This document shows positions 16,513 through 34,105 of a stretch of 64,000 bases of DNA, one piece after another. Source of the stretch: Qipengyuania marisflavi (GTDB taxonomy: Bacteria; Pseudomonadota; Alphaproteobacteria; Sphingomonadales; Sphingomonadaceae). The stretch spans positions 1-64,000 of the forward strand of contig NZ_VCAO01000007.1 of NCBI RefSeq assembly GCF_005884405.1, read 5' to 3'. The position numbers were made by a program, and so were the translations under genes. Position 1 is the first letter of the stretch; the number at the start of each line of letters is the position of its first letter. Below the pieces are notes generated by a model. That model ran no database searches and was not told the origin of the DNA. It worked only from the letters and a program-made list of their open reading frames with translations.

Positions 16513-16749
16513 TCAGCCCAGTCCGAGCGCCGCCTTGTAGGTATCCAGCACCATTTCCATTTCGGCGCGGTCATCAGGCTTCATTTTCCGCAGGCGGACG
16601 ATCTGGCGCATGATCTTGCTGTCATAGCCGACCGCCTTGGCTTCGGCATAAACATCGCGGATGTCGTCGGCGATGCCCTTCTTTTCTTCTTCAAGACGTT
16701 CGATACGCTCGATCAGCAGGCGCAGGCGGTCGTCGGTGGCTTCGGCCAT
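16513..16749 (-). CDS. gapR: DUF2312 / GapR-like nucleoid-associated protein
   Basis: This 78-residue, charged, coiled-coil protein ([20 protein letters not shown]) carries the conserved [18 protein letters not shown]. This is the DUF2312 family that includes Caulobacter GapR, a tetrameric clamp binding AT-rich, overtwisted DNA ahead of replication and transcription. ATG at 16749 (MAEATDDRL) is used; the frame extends to 16800 but the family starts here. The gene follows the DUF1244 gene on the same strand. Confidence 0.85.
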   Translation of the reverse strand: MAEATDDRLRLLIERIERLEEEKKGIADDIRDVYAEAKAVGYDSKIMRQIVRLRKMKPDDRAEMEMVLDTYKAALGLG

Positions 16750-16827
16750 GGGGTTCGCTCCAGTAAGATTAGAATCAGTTGGCCGCTCGATAGCGAGCAT
16801 GGCTGCGCGGGTGAAGGCGGTGCAGCG

Positions 16828-17139
16828 CTATTCCACGCGATTCTTCGCAATGCTTGCCTGCATCGCGGCCAGCTGCGCCTCGGTCGCAGGGGTCTGGCGC
16901 GTGGCTTTCCACTCTGCCGCCGGCATATTGTGGATCAATTCGCGCGCCGCTTCCTTGTCACCGTCATACCCCGCGTCGCGGATCCAGTCGGCCAGGCAAT
17001 TGCGGCAGAAACCCGCCAGCCCCATCAGCTCGATATTCTGCGCGTCGTGGCGGTGGCGCAAATGGCGCACCAACCGGCGGAACGCATCAGCGGCCACGGC
17101 ATCGGGCAGCGTATCGAGCGGGTCTGTATTCGTATCCAT
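16828..17139 (-). CDS. DUF1244 domain protein
   Basis: This ~103-residue protein matches DUF1244. It has AFRRLVRHLRHRHDAQNIELM, GFCRNCLADWI with a CxxC-like pair, and YDGDKEAARELIHNMPAAEWK. Function is unknown; the Cys pair may bind metal. Start candidates are ATG at 17139 (MDTNTD) and 17151; 17139 places AAGGA about 11 bases upstream. It lies upstream of gapR on the same strand and divergent from pyruvate kinase. Confidence 0.85.
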   Translation of the reverse strand: MDTNTDPLDTLPDAVAADAFRRLVRHLRHRHDAQNIELMGLAGFCRNCLADWIRDAGYDGDKEAARELIHNMPAAEWKATRQTPATEAQLAAMQASIAKNRVE

Positions 17140-17183
17140 GGGGCCATTCATCCTTGAGTTGCGAGGCCGCTCTGCCATAGGCG

Positions 17184-18686
17184 ATGGTCATGCAAAAGCC
17201 CGATGACACGCCGCTCGCCGCCCCCCGCCTCGACCCGCGGGGCCGTAAGGTCAAAATCCTTGCCACCGTCGGCCCCGCCAGCAGCTCACCCGAAATGCTG
17301 GCGCGGCTGTTCAAGGCCGGAGTCGATGCCTTCCGCGTCAATATGAGCCATGGCGAACATTCCGACCATGCCGCCACCATCTCTGCCATCCGTGCGCTGG
17401 AAAAGCAGTTCCACCGCCCCATCGCCATTCTGGCTGATCTGCAAGGCCCCAAGCTGCGCGTTGGTAAGTTCAAGGATGGACAGGCGGTAATCCGCCATTC
17501 GGGGCATTTCACGCTGGACCGCAATACCGAACCCGGTGACGAAACCCGCGTGCAATTGCCGCATCCCGAACTGTTCGGCCTGCTGGAAAAGGGTCAGCGG
17601 CTGCTGATCAATGACGGCAAGATCATCCTGCGCGTGATCCGCGCGGATACAGATGCCATCCTGTGTTCGGCCGAAGTTGGCGGCGTTATTTCCGATCGCA
17701 AGGGCGTGAACGTGCCCGATGCCGAAGTGCCGATCCCCGCACTGACCGAGAAAGACCGCCGCGACCTGTCCTTTGCCGTCGCACAGGGCGTCGACTGGAT
17801 CGGCCTGTCCTTTGTCCAACGGCCCGAAGATCTGGCCGAAGCGCGCAAGCTGATGTCCAGCCGTACCGGCCCCGGCCCCGCCCTGTGCGCCAAGATTGAA
17901 AAACCGATGGCGGTGCACCGTCTGGACGAAATTATCGAGCTGAGCGACGGCATCATGGTCGCGCGCGGCGATCTGGGTGTCGAGCTGGAGCCGCAGGAAG
18001 TCCCGCCGCTGCAGAAACGCATCGTCAACAAGACGCGTATGGCGGGCAAGCCGGTGATCGTCGCCACGCAGATGCTGGAATCGATGATCGAAAGCCCCGC
18101 TCCGACCCGCGCCGAAGTCTCCGACGTCGCCAATGCGGTCTATGACGGCGCCGATTGCGTGATGCTGTCGGCGGAAACCGCAGCAGGCGACTGGCCCGAA
18201 GAAGCCGTGACCATCATGCACAAGATTGCGCAGCAGGTGGAAGGCGACGAAGGCTATCTGGCGCGCGTCCGCTTCCTCGAAACCCCGCCCGATCGGACCA
18301 CTGCCGATGCGCTGGCGCACGCCTGCATGACCGTGGCCGATACTGTCGCGGTGGAGGCTATTACCGTCTTTACCGGATCGGGATCGACCGCCCGCCGCGT
18401 GGCGCGCGAACGGCCATCGGTGCCGATGATGGTGCTCACCCCTTCGATGAAAACCGCCCGGCGGCTGGGCCTGCTATGGGGTGCCCACGCGGTCGCCACC
18501 AAGGACATCGGCAGTTTTGAAGAGATGATTGCCAAGGGCAAACGCATGGCCCTGCGCCACGGCCTGGGCCGCGCTGGCAGCAAGCTGATCGCACTGGCGG
18601 GCGTGCCCTTCGGAACACCGGGCAGCACCAATTTGCTGCACGTGGTGACAATTACGGGCAACGAGCTGGACGCGCACGAGGGGTAG
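17184..18686 (+). CDS. pyk: Pyruvate kinase
   Basis: This 500-residue glycolytic enzyme converts phosphoenolpyruvate and ADP to pyruvate and ATP. It has KILATVGPASSSPEML and DAFRVNMSHG at the N-terminus. The active-site signature CAKIEKPMAVHRLDEI holds the catalytic Lys, followed by MVARGDLGVE and the effector-binding C-terminal domain. ATG at 17184 or 17190 may be the start. It is divergent from the DUF1244/gapR pair and ends 20 bp from the convergent DUF4287 gene. Confidence 0.96.
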   Translation: MVMQKPDDTPLAAPRLDPRGRKVKILATVGPASSSPEMLARLFKAGVDAFRVNMSHGEHSDHAATISAIRALEKQFHRPIAILADLQGPKLRVGKFKDGQAVIRHSGHFTLDRNTEPGDETRVQLPHPELFGLLEKGQRLLINDGKIILRVIRADTDAILCSAEVGGVISDRKGVNVPDAEVPIPALTEKDRRDLSFAVAQGVDWIGLSFVQRPEDLAEARKLMSSRTGPGPALCAKIEKPMAVHRLDEIIELSDGIMVARGDLGVELEPQEVPPLQKRIVNKTRMAGKPVIVATQMLESMIESPAPTRAEVSDVANAVYDGADCVMLSAETAAGDWPEEAVTIMHKIAQQVEGDEGYLARVRFLETPPDRTTADALAHACMTVADTVAVEAITVFTGSGSTARRVARERPSVPMMVLTPSMKTARRLGLLWGAHAVATKDIGSFEEMIAKGKRMALRHGLGRAGSKLIALAGVPFGTPGSTNLLHVVTITGNELDAHEG

Positions 18687-18705
18687 CGGCGAAAGCGGCT
18701 CGCTA

Positions 18706-19227
18706 TCAACCAGAACGCGAATAAGCCTCAGCGATCCAGCCTTTTACCTCGTCGTCGAAGTCCGACAGGCTTTCGATACGGACCCGGTGGCTGCACATGG
18801 CGTTATAGGTTTCCAGCCGCCCTTCCGGGTTATCGCCTTTCAATGCCAACCCCAGGTCGATCCGTGATTTTGTTGCCGGCGTCACCAGCGCAAACTGCTT
18901 CTTGCGGCGCAAACTGACGCTGGATTTTTTCGGCGCCACTTCAACGTCACTTCCAAGACCTTCGCAGAAGCGCAATATCTCGTCATAAATTGCTCGCAAG
19001 CCCGCCTTCGGACCAGAATATTGCATGGCCACAGGATCGTCGGGCTGGTCACCTTGCAGTGCCTGACTAGCGATCAAATTGGCAAAGCCATGAGTGACGC
19101 CGTGCTCTGATTTGAGAAAAGTCACGATCTGGCCGTGCTTCGCCAGACCCTCGCTGCCGATCAACGCAATCCACTCGGCCAGCGTTTTACCAGTCTTTTC
19201 CGGCAAATTGCTGAACATGGTGGCCAA
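18706..19227 (-). CDS. DUF4287 and DUF5655 domain protein
   Basis: This 173-residue cytoplasmic protein has an N-terminal DUF4287 domain (EKTGKTLAEWIALIGSEG, about residues 8-70, helical). A C-terminal DUF5655 domain follows (YDEILRFCEGLG, VSLRRKKQFALVTP, RIDLGLALKG, about 80-173). Function is unknown; DUF5655 also occurs near DNA-transaction proteins. The frame begins at TTG 19227 with GGAAG five bases before it; ATG at 19218 is the alternative. Its base composition resembles its neighbours. Confidence 0.8.
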   Translation of the reverse strand: MATMFSNLPEKTGKTLAEWIALIGSEGLAKHGQIVTFLKSEHGVTHGFANLIASQALQGDQPDDPVAMQYSGPKAGLRAIYDEILRFCEGLGSDVEVAPKKSSVSLRRKKQFALVTPATKSRIDLGLALKGDNPEGRLETYNAMCSHRVRIESLSDFDDEVKGWIAEAYSRSG

Positions 19228-19275
19228 CTACTCTTCCGGGGAAGCCATCTGCAAATTCCTCCTGTGCCGCGAATA

Positions 19276-20622
19276 TCAGTCAGCCGCAGCATTTTCCAGC
19301 CGCGCTCGCGCTTCGCTCTCGCCGATCAGCGGGAGCAGTTCGCCCATGTCGGGGCCGTGATCCATTCCGGTCAACGCACGGCGGAGCGGCAGGAACAGCG
19401 CCTTGCCCTTGCGGCCCGTCGCCTCTTTCAAGGCAGACGTCAGCGCGCGCCAGGGGTCTTCGGACCATTGCAAAGCGGATGCAGCCTGCGACAGGAACGC
19501 GCGGTCCTCGTCTGAAAATTCGCCGCTCTGAACCGGGCCGGTGACCAGTCGCCACCAATCCGCCGCCTCGCCAATATGCGCCAGATTGGGGCGGATCGCG
19601 TGCCAGCCCGCTTCGTCCATTCCCGCAGGCAGGCGGTCAGACACTGCGACGAAATCCATCTGGTGGACGATGGCGGCATTGATCCGTTCCAGCTCCGTAT
19701 CGTCAAAGCGCGCGGGGGCCCGCCCGAAAGTCGACAGGTCAAAAGTCTCGATCAAAGCGGCGCGCTCGGCAATGGGTTCGACCGGCAGCGAAGTGCCCAG
19801 CCGGGCCAGCATCGCGACAATCGCGGATGGCTCTACCCCACGCTCGCGAAACGCGTCGCAGCCCAGCGAACCGAGACGCTTGGACAGCTTGCCCTCACTG
19901 CCGACCAGCAGCGCCTCATGCGCGAAATGCGGCAAATGCTGCACCCCGCCACGCGCAGCATTGAGTGCGGTAAACATCTGAATTTGCACAGCAGTGTTCG
20001 AAACATGGTCTTCACCGCGCAGCACATCGGTGACGCCCATATCCAGATCGTCAACCGTGCTGGGCAACATGTACAGCCAGCTGCCATCGGCGCGGCGGAT
20101 CACGGGATCGGACAGTGTTGCAGCATCGAATTTCTGTGCGCCCCGCACGCCGTCTTCCCACGTGATGGGTTCGTCATGGTCAAGCTTGAAACGCCAATGC
20201 GGGGCAATGCCTTCTGCCTCCTTCGCCGCCCGTTCCGCGTCGCTCAGCGCCAGTGCGCCGCGATCATAAATCGGCGGCAGGCCGCGACCGAGCTGGATCT
20301 TGCGCTTCAGCTCCAGCTCCTGCGCGGTTTCATAACAGGCATAGACGCGGCCAGCGGTTTTGAGCGCGGCGAAGGCGTCTTCATACAGCGTCAGCCGCTC
20401 GGACTGCCGCTCTTCACCATCGGCGTCGATCCCCAGCCACGCCAGATCCGCGCGGATTGCAGTGACATATTCCTCCCGGCTGCGCGCCGCATCGGTATCG
20501 TCGATCCGCAGCATGAAGCGGCCGCCAGCCTTGCGGGCCAGCAGCCAATTGTGCAGCGCGGTGCGAATGTTGCCAACGTGGAGCCGCCCGGTGGGCGAGG
20601 GAGCAAAGCGGGTTACAGTCAT
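19276..20622 (-). CDS. gltX: Glutamate--tRNA ligase
   Basis: This 448-residue class I aminoacyl-tRNA synthetase has the HIGH-type motif FAPSPTGRLHVGN at residues 6-18, glutamate recognition RIDDTD, and the KMSKS-type loop KLSKRLGS. It charges tRNA-Glu, and probably tRNA-Gln, in alphaproteobacteria that use the amidotransferase route. It is shorter than E. coli GltX (471 residues), as in the second alphaproteobacterial copy, so another gltX may exist outside the window. Confidence 0.94.
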   Translation of the reverse strand: MTVTRFAPSPTGRLHVGNIRTALHNWLLARKAGGRFMLRIDDTDAARSREEYVTAIRADLAWLGIDADGEERQSERLTLYEDAFAALKTAGRVYACYETAQELELKRKIQLGRGLPPIYDRGALALSDAERAAKEAEGIAPHWRFKLDHDEPITWEDGVRGAQKFDAATLSDPVIRRADGSWLYMLPSTVDDLDMGVTDVLRGEDHVSNTAVQIQMFTALNAARGGVQHLPHFAHEALLVGSEGKLSKRLGSLGCDAFRERGVEPSAIVAMLARLGTSLPVEPIAERAALIETFDLSTFGRAPARFDDTELERINAAIVHQMDFVAVSDRLPAGMDEAGWHAIRPNLAHIGEAADWWRLVTGPVQSGEFSDEDRAFLSQAASALQWSEDPWRALTSALKEATGRKGKALFLPLRRALTGMDHGPDMGELLPLIGESEARARLENAAAD

Positions 20623-20649
20623 GCGCGGGCCGATAGCCCAGCAGCGCCG

Positions 20650-21099
20650 CTATTGCGAGAACAAGAGCAGGCTGTGCCCACCGCCGGTGATGAGCACGCC
20701 GTTCTGAGCCGTCCGCTCAATCGTATCGGCAGCGTCGATGGCGCGCCAGATTTGGGCGAGTTCATCGGGAAAGCCGATATCGCAAACCATTTGCGGCCCC
20801 GTATCGGGCGATGCGATCCGGTGAAATTCATTCCCGCTGATTGCGAACAGCCGGCCCTGCCCTGCACATCCCGGTTCCCACCAGATATGTCCGTCATCAG
20901 CGGAAAGTGCGATGCCATAGGCTCCGTCCAGTTCCGCGCCGTCGATCCCGGCCACACGCCATTCGCCAGTCAGATCGACTGCGGGGGCTTGAGCGGTCAA
21001 GGGATCGGGGGCAGCAGCGGGAGAGGAATTCTGCTGCGGAGCATCACATCCGCTGGCCAGCATGGTAGCCAGAAACAGCGCAATGGCTGCCTTAAGCAA
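20650..21099 (-). CDS. Hypothetical lipoprotein (META/HslJ-like)
   Basis: This 149-residue protein has a lipoprotein signal (LATMLASGC, lipidation at Cys18) and a Ser/Ala/Pro-rich linker. Its small domain reads TGEWRVAGIDGAEL ... IWWEPGCAGQ and resembles META/HslJ-type beta proteins; the match is weak. It starts with TTG at 21099, overlapping the end of the GGDEF/EAL gene by eight bases, so it may be translated from the same message. Confidence 0.7.
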   Translation of the reverse strand: MLKAAIALFLATMLASGCDAPQQNSSPAAAPDPLTAQAPAVDLTGEWRVAGIDGAELDGAYGIALSADDGHIWWEPGCAGQGRLFAISGNEFHRIASPDTGPQMVCDIGFPDELAQIWRAIDAADTIERTAQNGVLITGGGHSLLLFSQ

Positions 21100-23440
21100 C
21101 CTGTCCGCCCCGGTGATTGTTTATTGTATCGCGCGCTTTGCGATAGGCCAGCAGATCGTCGCTATGCTCGGCTGCAACGCTATCATTGTGGTCGCCCGGA
21201 TAGACCGCTTCACCGGGCAGCGGGTGACAGATCAAGAACCCCTGCGCTTCGTTACAGCCCAGCTTGCGCAAGAGATCGAGTTGTCCGCGCCGCTCAATAC
21301 CCTCGGCGGTGGTCTGCATCCCCATCGCATCGGCCAGCCGCGTAACCGAAGATACGATCGCCTGATCATGCGTGTTGTCTTCGATCCGTTCGACAAAATG
21401 CCGGTCGATCTTGATCCGGTCAAACGGGAAGCGCCGCAGATAGCTGAGCGAGGAATAGCCTGTTCCGAAGTCATCCAATGCAATCTTGGTGCCCAATTCG
21501 CGCAAGCGTAGCAGCGCGTTATAGCTGGCATCGCCTTCGGCCATCAGCACATGTTCGGTAATCTCGAATTCGATGCGTTCGGGCGCAATGCCATTGGCGT
21601 CGATGGCCTGCGCAACCAGCGCCACCAGATGCGGGCTGAGTACCTGGGTCGGCGAGAGATTGATGGCGATGCGAAAATCGCCAGGCCAGGTGGATATTTC
21701 CGACAATGTCTGGCGAATGACCCAATCGCCGATCAGCATAATCAGTCCGGTTTCCTCGGCAATCTTGAGGAATTCGCCCGGCGCCACAATGCCGCGCTGC
21801 GGATGGTACCAGCGCAGCAATGCCTCGTAGCTGGTGGTTGCCCCGGTATCGAGGTCGATCACCGGCTGGTAATGCATCCGCAATTGGCCGCGCGGGACCG
21901 CCTCTCGAAGATCGGTTTCGATAGTCCGACGCTCGCGCGCAGCCTTGTCCAGCGCTGGTTCGAACAGCGCCAGATTGTCGCGCCCCTTGGCCTTGGCGGA
22001 ATATAGCGCGAGATCGGCGCGCCGCATCAATTCGTCAGCATCGCAATCGCCTTCGCTGCACCGCGCCACGCCGACACTGCTCGAAATACGGTAGAGCTGC
22101 CCTTCCAGCTCATAGGGTTCGCGAATGACCGAAAGGAAACGGTGCGCGCGTTCGATCAGCATCCCGGCCCCGGCGCGCGTTTCGATCAGCACGGCAAATT
22201 CATCGCCGCCCAGCCGGGCAACCAGATCATCCTCACGAATTTCATGCTCCAGCCGCGCGCCGACCTCGCGCAGCAGCCGGTCGCCAACGCCATGCCCGCG
22301 CATATCGTTGATGGCCTTGAAATCGTCGAGGTCGATATAGAACAGCGCCACACAACCCGCGCTGTCCGGGTGGTCGAGCATTTTGCGCAGCCGCTCGTTA
22401 AAGAGATAGCGATTGGCGAGGCCCGTCAGATTGTCATAATGCGCCATGAAGGCGACGCGGTCCTTGATCAGCTGGTTATTCGTGACGTCGCGCGCCACCC
22501 CGCTGAGCCGCCCGTCGTCGCGCGGCCGGGCGGAAAGCCGCCAATAGCGCAATTCGCCATCCACCCGCAGCTTGACCAGGAGATCGCGAAATGCGCTGCG
22601 CTCGACCAGATGCCGCGCCAAGCGGTCGCGCTGATCACCCGGCATGAACAATTGCAGCAACGGCGCGCCTTCCAAAGCATCCACATCGCGTCCCGCCGCA
22701 GCCGCAAACCGTGCCGCGACACCGCGCAAATTGCCGCGTGGACCTACCGTCCACAACCAGTCGGATGATTGTTCTTCATAATCATTGAGCAGTAGGGCGA
22801 CTGTATCGGCCGCCTCCTGACGTTTAAGTTCCGATACGACACTTGCCACGAAAACCCGGTCCTGCCCTTTCAGGGCAATCAGCATCGTGACGCACAACAG
22901 CAACGCCATTGCCGCAGTGCCGGCCGAAGCCGGACCGGCAACCAACCACCCGCCAAAAACAACACTGGTCGTCAGCGCGATGATGTGAAACCGTCTGGCC
23001 GCTGTCGGCGCGCGGTACAGCAGGCTGCCCATGAACACCGCCATCACCAGTACCGCGACCACAGCAAGTTCGCGGCCCTCTGCCTGCACCGCAAAATACG
23101 GGATCATAACAGCCCAGGAGGTGCTGGTCGCAACCCCCAGCAATTGGGGGATTTGCCAATGCTTCCGCAAATAATGGCGATCAACCGAATGCTGTTCAGT
23201 CCCCCGCGTTATATAAAGACGCGCGAGCAGAAGGGCGGCGGTTATTGCGCTCCAGACCAGCAGCACCAGGGCGTTGTCACGATTTATGAGGGTCACTGTC
23301 ATCAGGGCGATGCAGAGCAGATAGGAAATCAGTACGAACAGGTTTCCTGATGCAAGTTCTGAGATCCGCCGCGCCAGCAAGGCGTCCTCGAACTCCGTCT
23401 CAAGCGACGGTCCATCAAGCATGGGATCACTTGTATCCAT
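21092..23440 (-). CDS. Membrane bifunctional diguanylate cyclase / phosphodiesterase (GGDEF-EAL)
   Basis: This 782-residue protein has about six transmembrane helices in the first 200 residues and a PAS-like region (about 225-330, DWLWTVGPRGNLRGV). A GGDEF domain (about 345-505) carries an intact LGGDEFAVLIE. An EAL domain (about 515-770) has YEALLRWYHP, INLSPTQVL, EITEHVLM and LDDFGTGYSSL with its acidic metal-binding residues. Both catalytic signatures look functional, so it could make and break cyclic-di-GMP, with the direction set by the membrane or PAS sensor. Confidence 0.93.
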   Translation of the reverse strand: MDTSDPMLDGPSLETEFEDALLARRISELASGNLFVLISYLLCIALMTVTLINRDNALVLLVWSAITAALLLARLYITRGTEQHSVDRHYLRKHWQIPQLLGVATSTSWAVMIPYFAVQAEGRELAVVAVLVMAVFMGSLLYRAPTAARRFHIIALTTSVVFGGWLVAGPASAGTAAMALLLCVTMLIALKGQDRVFVASVVSELKRQEAADTVALLLNDYEEQSSDWLWTVGPRGNLRGVAARFAAAAGRDVDALEGAPLLQLFMPGDQRDRLARHLVERSAFRDLLVKLRVDGELRYWRLSARPRDDGRLSGVARDVTNNQLIKDRVAFMAHYDNLTGLANRYLFNERLRKMLDHPDSAGCVALFYIDLDDFKAINDMRGHGVGDRLLREVGARLEHEIREDDLVARLGGDEFAVLIETRAGAGMLIERAHRFLSVIREPYELEGQLYRISSSVGVARCSEGDCDADELMRRADLALYSAKAKGRDNLALFEPALDKAARERRTIETDLREAVPRGQLRMHYQPVIDLDTGATTSYEALLRWYHPQRGIVAPGEFLKIAEETGLIMLIGDWVIRQTLSEISTWPGDFRIAINLSPTQVLSPHLVALVAQAIDANGIAPERIEFEITEHVLMAEGDASYNALLRLRELGTKIALDDFGTGYSSLSYLRRFPFDRIKIDRHFVERIEDNTHDQAIVSSVTRLADAMGMQTTAEGIERRGQLDLLRKLGCNEAQGFLICHPLPGEAVYPGDHNDSVAAEHSDDLLAYRKARDTINNHRGGQVA

Positions 23441-23639
23441 TGCGCTCCGTCACAATTGTTGCAGGCCCAGGTGTCTTGGCGCGGTCGGCACGACTCCAAA
23501 CGGCTGGATCGCGCTTCGGCACTGTCTGCAATGGACGCCTGTTCTGAATGAAATGCAACGTCTTTTGCAGGCCGCTTCGCTGCGGGGCGGCTTGTGGCTA
23601 TGCGCCAACCAGGCTTTGGCCTGCTCTGGACGAAGCGAG

Positions 23640-23671
23640 AAAAAGGCCCCGCCGGACGCACCGACGGGGCC
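23640..23671 (-). terminator. Rho-independent terminator of rpoBC
   Basis: On the minus strand GGCCCCGTCGG and CCGGCGGGGCC form an 11-bp stem (one mismatch) around a short loop at 23645-23671. A run of T follows (23640-23644, seen as AAAAA on the plus strand). It lies 25 bp past the rpoC stop. Confidence 0.85.
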
Positions 23672-23695
23672 AAATTTTATGCGGTCAGGTAAGGC

Positions 23696-28027
<4,332 letters not shown>

Positions 28028-28085
28028 GACTTATTCCCTTTACGGGTGAATTTCTCAGGGTGGAGTAACGGGGCTTTCATCCCGG

Positions 28086-32279
<4,194 letters not shown>

Positions 32280-32807
32280 AAAGGGGTCTTGCCTCTTCTG
32301 TTGTGTGTCAGGTGTGCGCCCGCGGCGGCCCTGCAATTCAAGTCTCATGCGCGTGAGAATTCCATAAGGACGCAAAAAGGCCGCAGCGAATGACGCACCG
32401 ATTTTGCGGTGCTGCTGCAGCTCGTCAAAGCGTCGCGATTATGGAAACGCCGCTTCCATCCTGTAACCGATCCCCGCGCAAGAATCGGCCCTGCTCGAAG
32501 CGGGCGGTTGCGGCCCATGTAGGATTTGGCCCCGCGATTGTCAAACGGAGCCAGCGCTCCGACCTGACCGGCGAACATCGCAATAGAAAGGGCAGCTTCG
32601 CCATCCCTGCAACCTGCCCGCCGAAGTCCAGATGAACCTATATTGTCGAGGCAATCCACCGCGAACATGCCTGCCAGCACATGCCTGTGGTGAATTACGC
32701 AAAAACTGCCGTGTCACCAGTTCGCCAGAAAAACTGCATTGGACGAGGTACAGCGACAGCAAACGCTGTTGTCTTACGTCGCCATTATACAGGCGAACCT
32801 CGCCAGC
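32280..32807. other. Gene-free stretch upstream of rpoB (528 bp)
   Basis: No coding frame here has a ribosome site or family support. It must hold the rpoB promoter and leader on the minus strand and the 3' region of the methyltransferase gene. A small hairpin, GCACCG-CAAAAT-CGGTGC on the minus strand, lies at about 32395-32412. It is followed at some distance by a T run in GGCCTTTTTGCG, which could be a leader structure but is too weak to call an attenuator. Composition is less GC-rich than the flanking genes near 32620-32800. Confidence 0.5.
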
Positions 32808-33512
32808 CTACTTTGTAAGCACCATCAGCGAAGAGCCGCCGAGTACTCGCACCGACAGGTCGGGCGAGATCATGCGCATGATACGGCGCGGAAACTTCAT
32901 GATGCGCTTGTTAAAGCTAGTCCGCGGCTGCTGTTCCGAGCCGTGCGTATAATTCCAGCCGACAACCTCGTAACCACAATCTTCCAAAGTCGCGAGCGCT
33001 GTCTTCTTCTCGAAGTAATGGAGGTGACCCAGCTTCTCGCGCGTGTTCAGGGTTGCGCCCCGCAGCATAGCCTGCACCGACAGATCGAGAGGTATGTGAA
33101 ACAGCTTCCACTCCGCCAACGGGCGCATCCGCTTCAAGAACCCGATGTAGTCCTCAACATGCTCGAACACATCGATAGCCATAGCCACATCGGGCCGCTC
33201 GACCTTGCCATTTTCGGCAAGTTCGAGATAGTCGCCGAAATGGTAAGCTAACGCGCCCTGCTCGCGTTCTTTTGCCACCGGATATGCCTGCGCTGAAATT
33301 TCGTAACCATCGACCTTGGCGGCGGGGAATTCTGTGCTGACGCGGCGCAGCAGTTCACCCACACCGCAGCCAATCTCGACGATCGACTTGGGTTCGACGC
33401 CGTGCTGCTTGAGGATTGACGTCACCCATTGCGCCTTCAAGGGCGCATCCTCGGCATGCCATTCGGGATTGTTTTCCAGATATTCGCCGCTTTGGTAGAT
33501 CGAATGATCCAA
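32808..33512 (-). CDS. Class I SAM-dependent methyltransferase, unknown substrate
   Basis: This ~234-residue protein has SAM-binding motif I IVEIGCGVGELLRRV near residue 45, the acidic ribose residue in VDGYEIS, and motif IV region MAIDVFEHVEDYIGFL. A basic C-terminal tail (KRIMKFPRRIMRMI) might touch membrane or nucleic acid. The start is given as TTG at 33512 because GGAGG lies five bases before it; TTG at 33524 is open but lies before that site. Composition is lower in GC than the neighbours. It sits alone between rpoB and a divergent lipoprotein, and may have been inserted. Confidence 0.82.
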   Translation of the reverse strand: MDHSIYQSGEYLENNPEWHAEDAPLKAQWVTSILKQHGVEPKSIVEIGCGVGELLRRVSTEFPAAKVDGYEISAQAYPVAKEREQGALAYHFGDYLELAENGKVERPDVAMAIDVFEHVEDYIGFLKRMRPLAEWKLFHIPLDLSVQAMLRGATLNTREKLGHLHYFEKKTALATLEDCGYEVVGWNYTHGSEQQPRTSFNKRIMKFPRRIMRMISPDLSVRVLGGSSLMVLTK

Positions 33513-33691
33513 AATCGCCTCCAATCATGCAGATTTTTCGGGGGCCTAGGCCCCGCACCTGCAAAACGCAATGGGTGCAAGTGCACCCCTCGGACCTGAT
33601 GAGCAGAGCGTAATGTTTCGGCAAAAGCGCGTCGATTGGGAACCATCGCGAACTGTGGCGATTTCAAGGCGACACAGTTTGGAGAAACGAC

Positions 33692-34033
33692 ATGAAGAAG
33701 ATTATTCTAGCCGCCACTGCCCTGCCGTTCGCACTGGGTCTCGCTGCTTGTGACAGCACACCTGCCGATGACACGGCCGACACGATGACCACCGACACCA
33801 CTGCCGCCGACACCATGACAACCGACACCACGGCCGCCGATGGGACGATGACTGACGGTTCGATGGGCGATGGCGCTGCTATGACCGACGAACAGCGTGC
33901 AAAGGCACTGGACACCAGCGCTGAAGCCGATGAAGAAATGGCCGACCGCATCGAAGACACTGACGAAGCTGCCGCCGACCGCCTTGAAGCATCGGCCAAG
34001 GCCAAGCAGGAAAAGCGTGACGCGATCGACTGA
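33692..34033 (+). CDS. Small lipoprotein with tandem Asp/Thr repeats
   Basis: This 113-residue protein has signal peptide MKKIILAATALPFALGLAAC, lipidated at Cys20. A low-complexity region follows (residues ~23-65) made of repeated ADTMTTDTTA units, then a charged helical tail (EADEEMADRIEDTDEAAADRLEA). I do not recognise a family; it resembles other short Ala/Asp-rich lipoproteins of this lineage such as the one at 43155. GGAG lies about ten bases before ATG 33692. A strong terminator follows at 34077. Confidence 0.75.
   Translation: MKKIILAATALPFALGLAACDSTPADDTADTMTTDTTAADTMTTDTTAADGTMTDGSMGDGAAMTDEQRAKALDTSAEADEEMADRIEDTDEAAADRLEASAKAKQEKRDAID
33776..33858 (+). repeat. 30-bp tandem repeat inside the lipoprotein gene
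   Basis: Two adjacent 30-bp units at 33776-33805 and 33806-33835 differ at only three bases and are followed by a degraded third unit. They encode ADTMTTDTTA twice. The unit keeps the reading frame, so copy number could change without disrupting the protein. Confidence 0.8.
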
Positions 34034-34076
34034 TCGCTAACGGCATGCGGGCTTGACTCGCACTGCAAACACTTTA

Positions 34077-34105
34077 GAGGCCCGCCGCGATCGGTGGGCC
34101 TCTTT
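34077..34105 (+). terminator. Rho-independent terminator after the repeat lipoprotein
   Basis: GAGGCCCGCC and GGTGGGCCTC form a 10-bp stem (one mismatch or wobble) around a short loop at 34077-34102, followed by TTTT. It isolates the lipoprotein from rplJ. Confidence 0.85.

Noticed and set aside
32395-32430. Attenuator terminator in the rpoB leader
   Set aside because: The hairpin is six base pairs and the T run is separated from it; evidence is too weak.
33776-33858. CRISPR-like repeat
   Set aside because: Units are directly adjacent with no spacers and lie in frame inside a lipoprotein gene.
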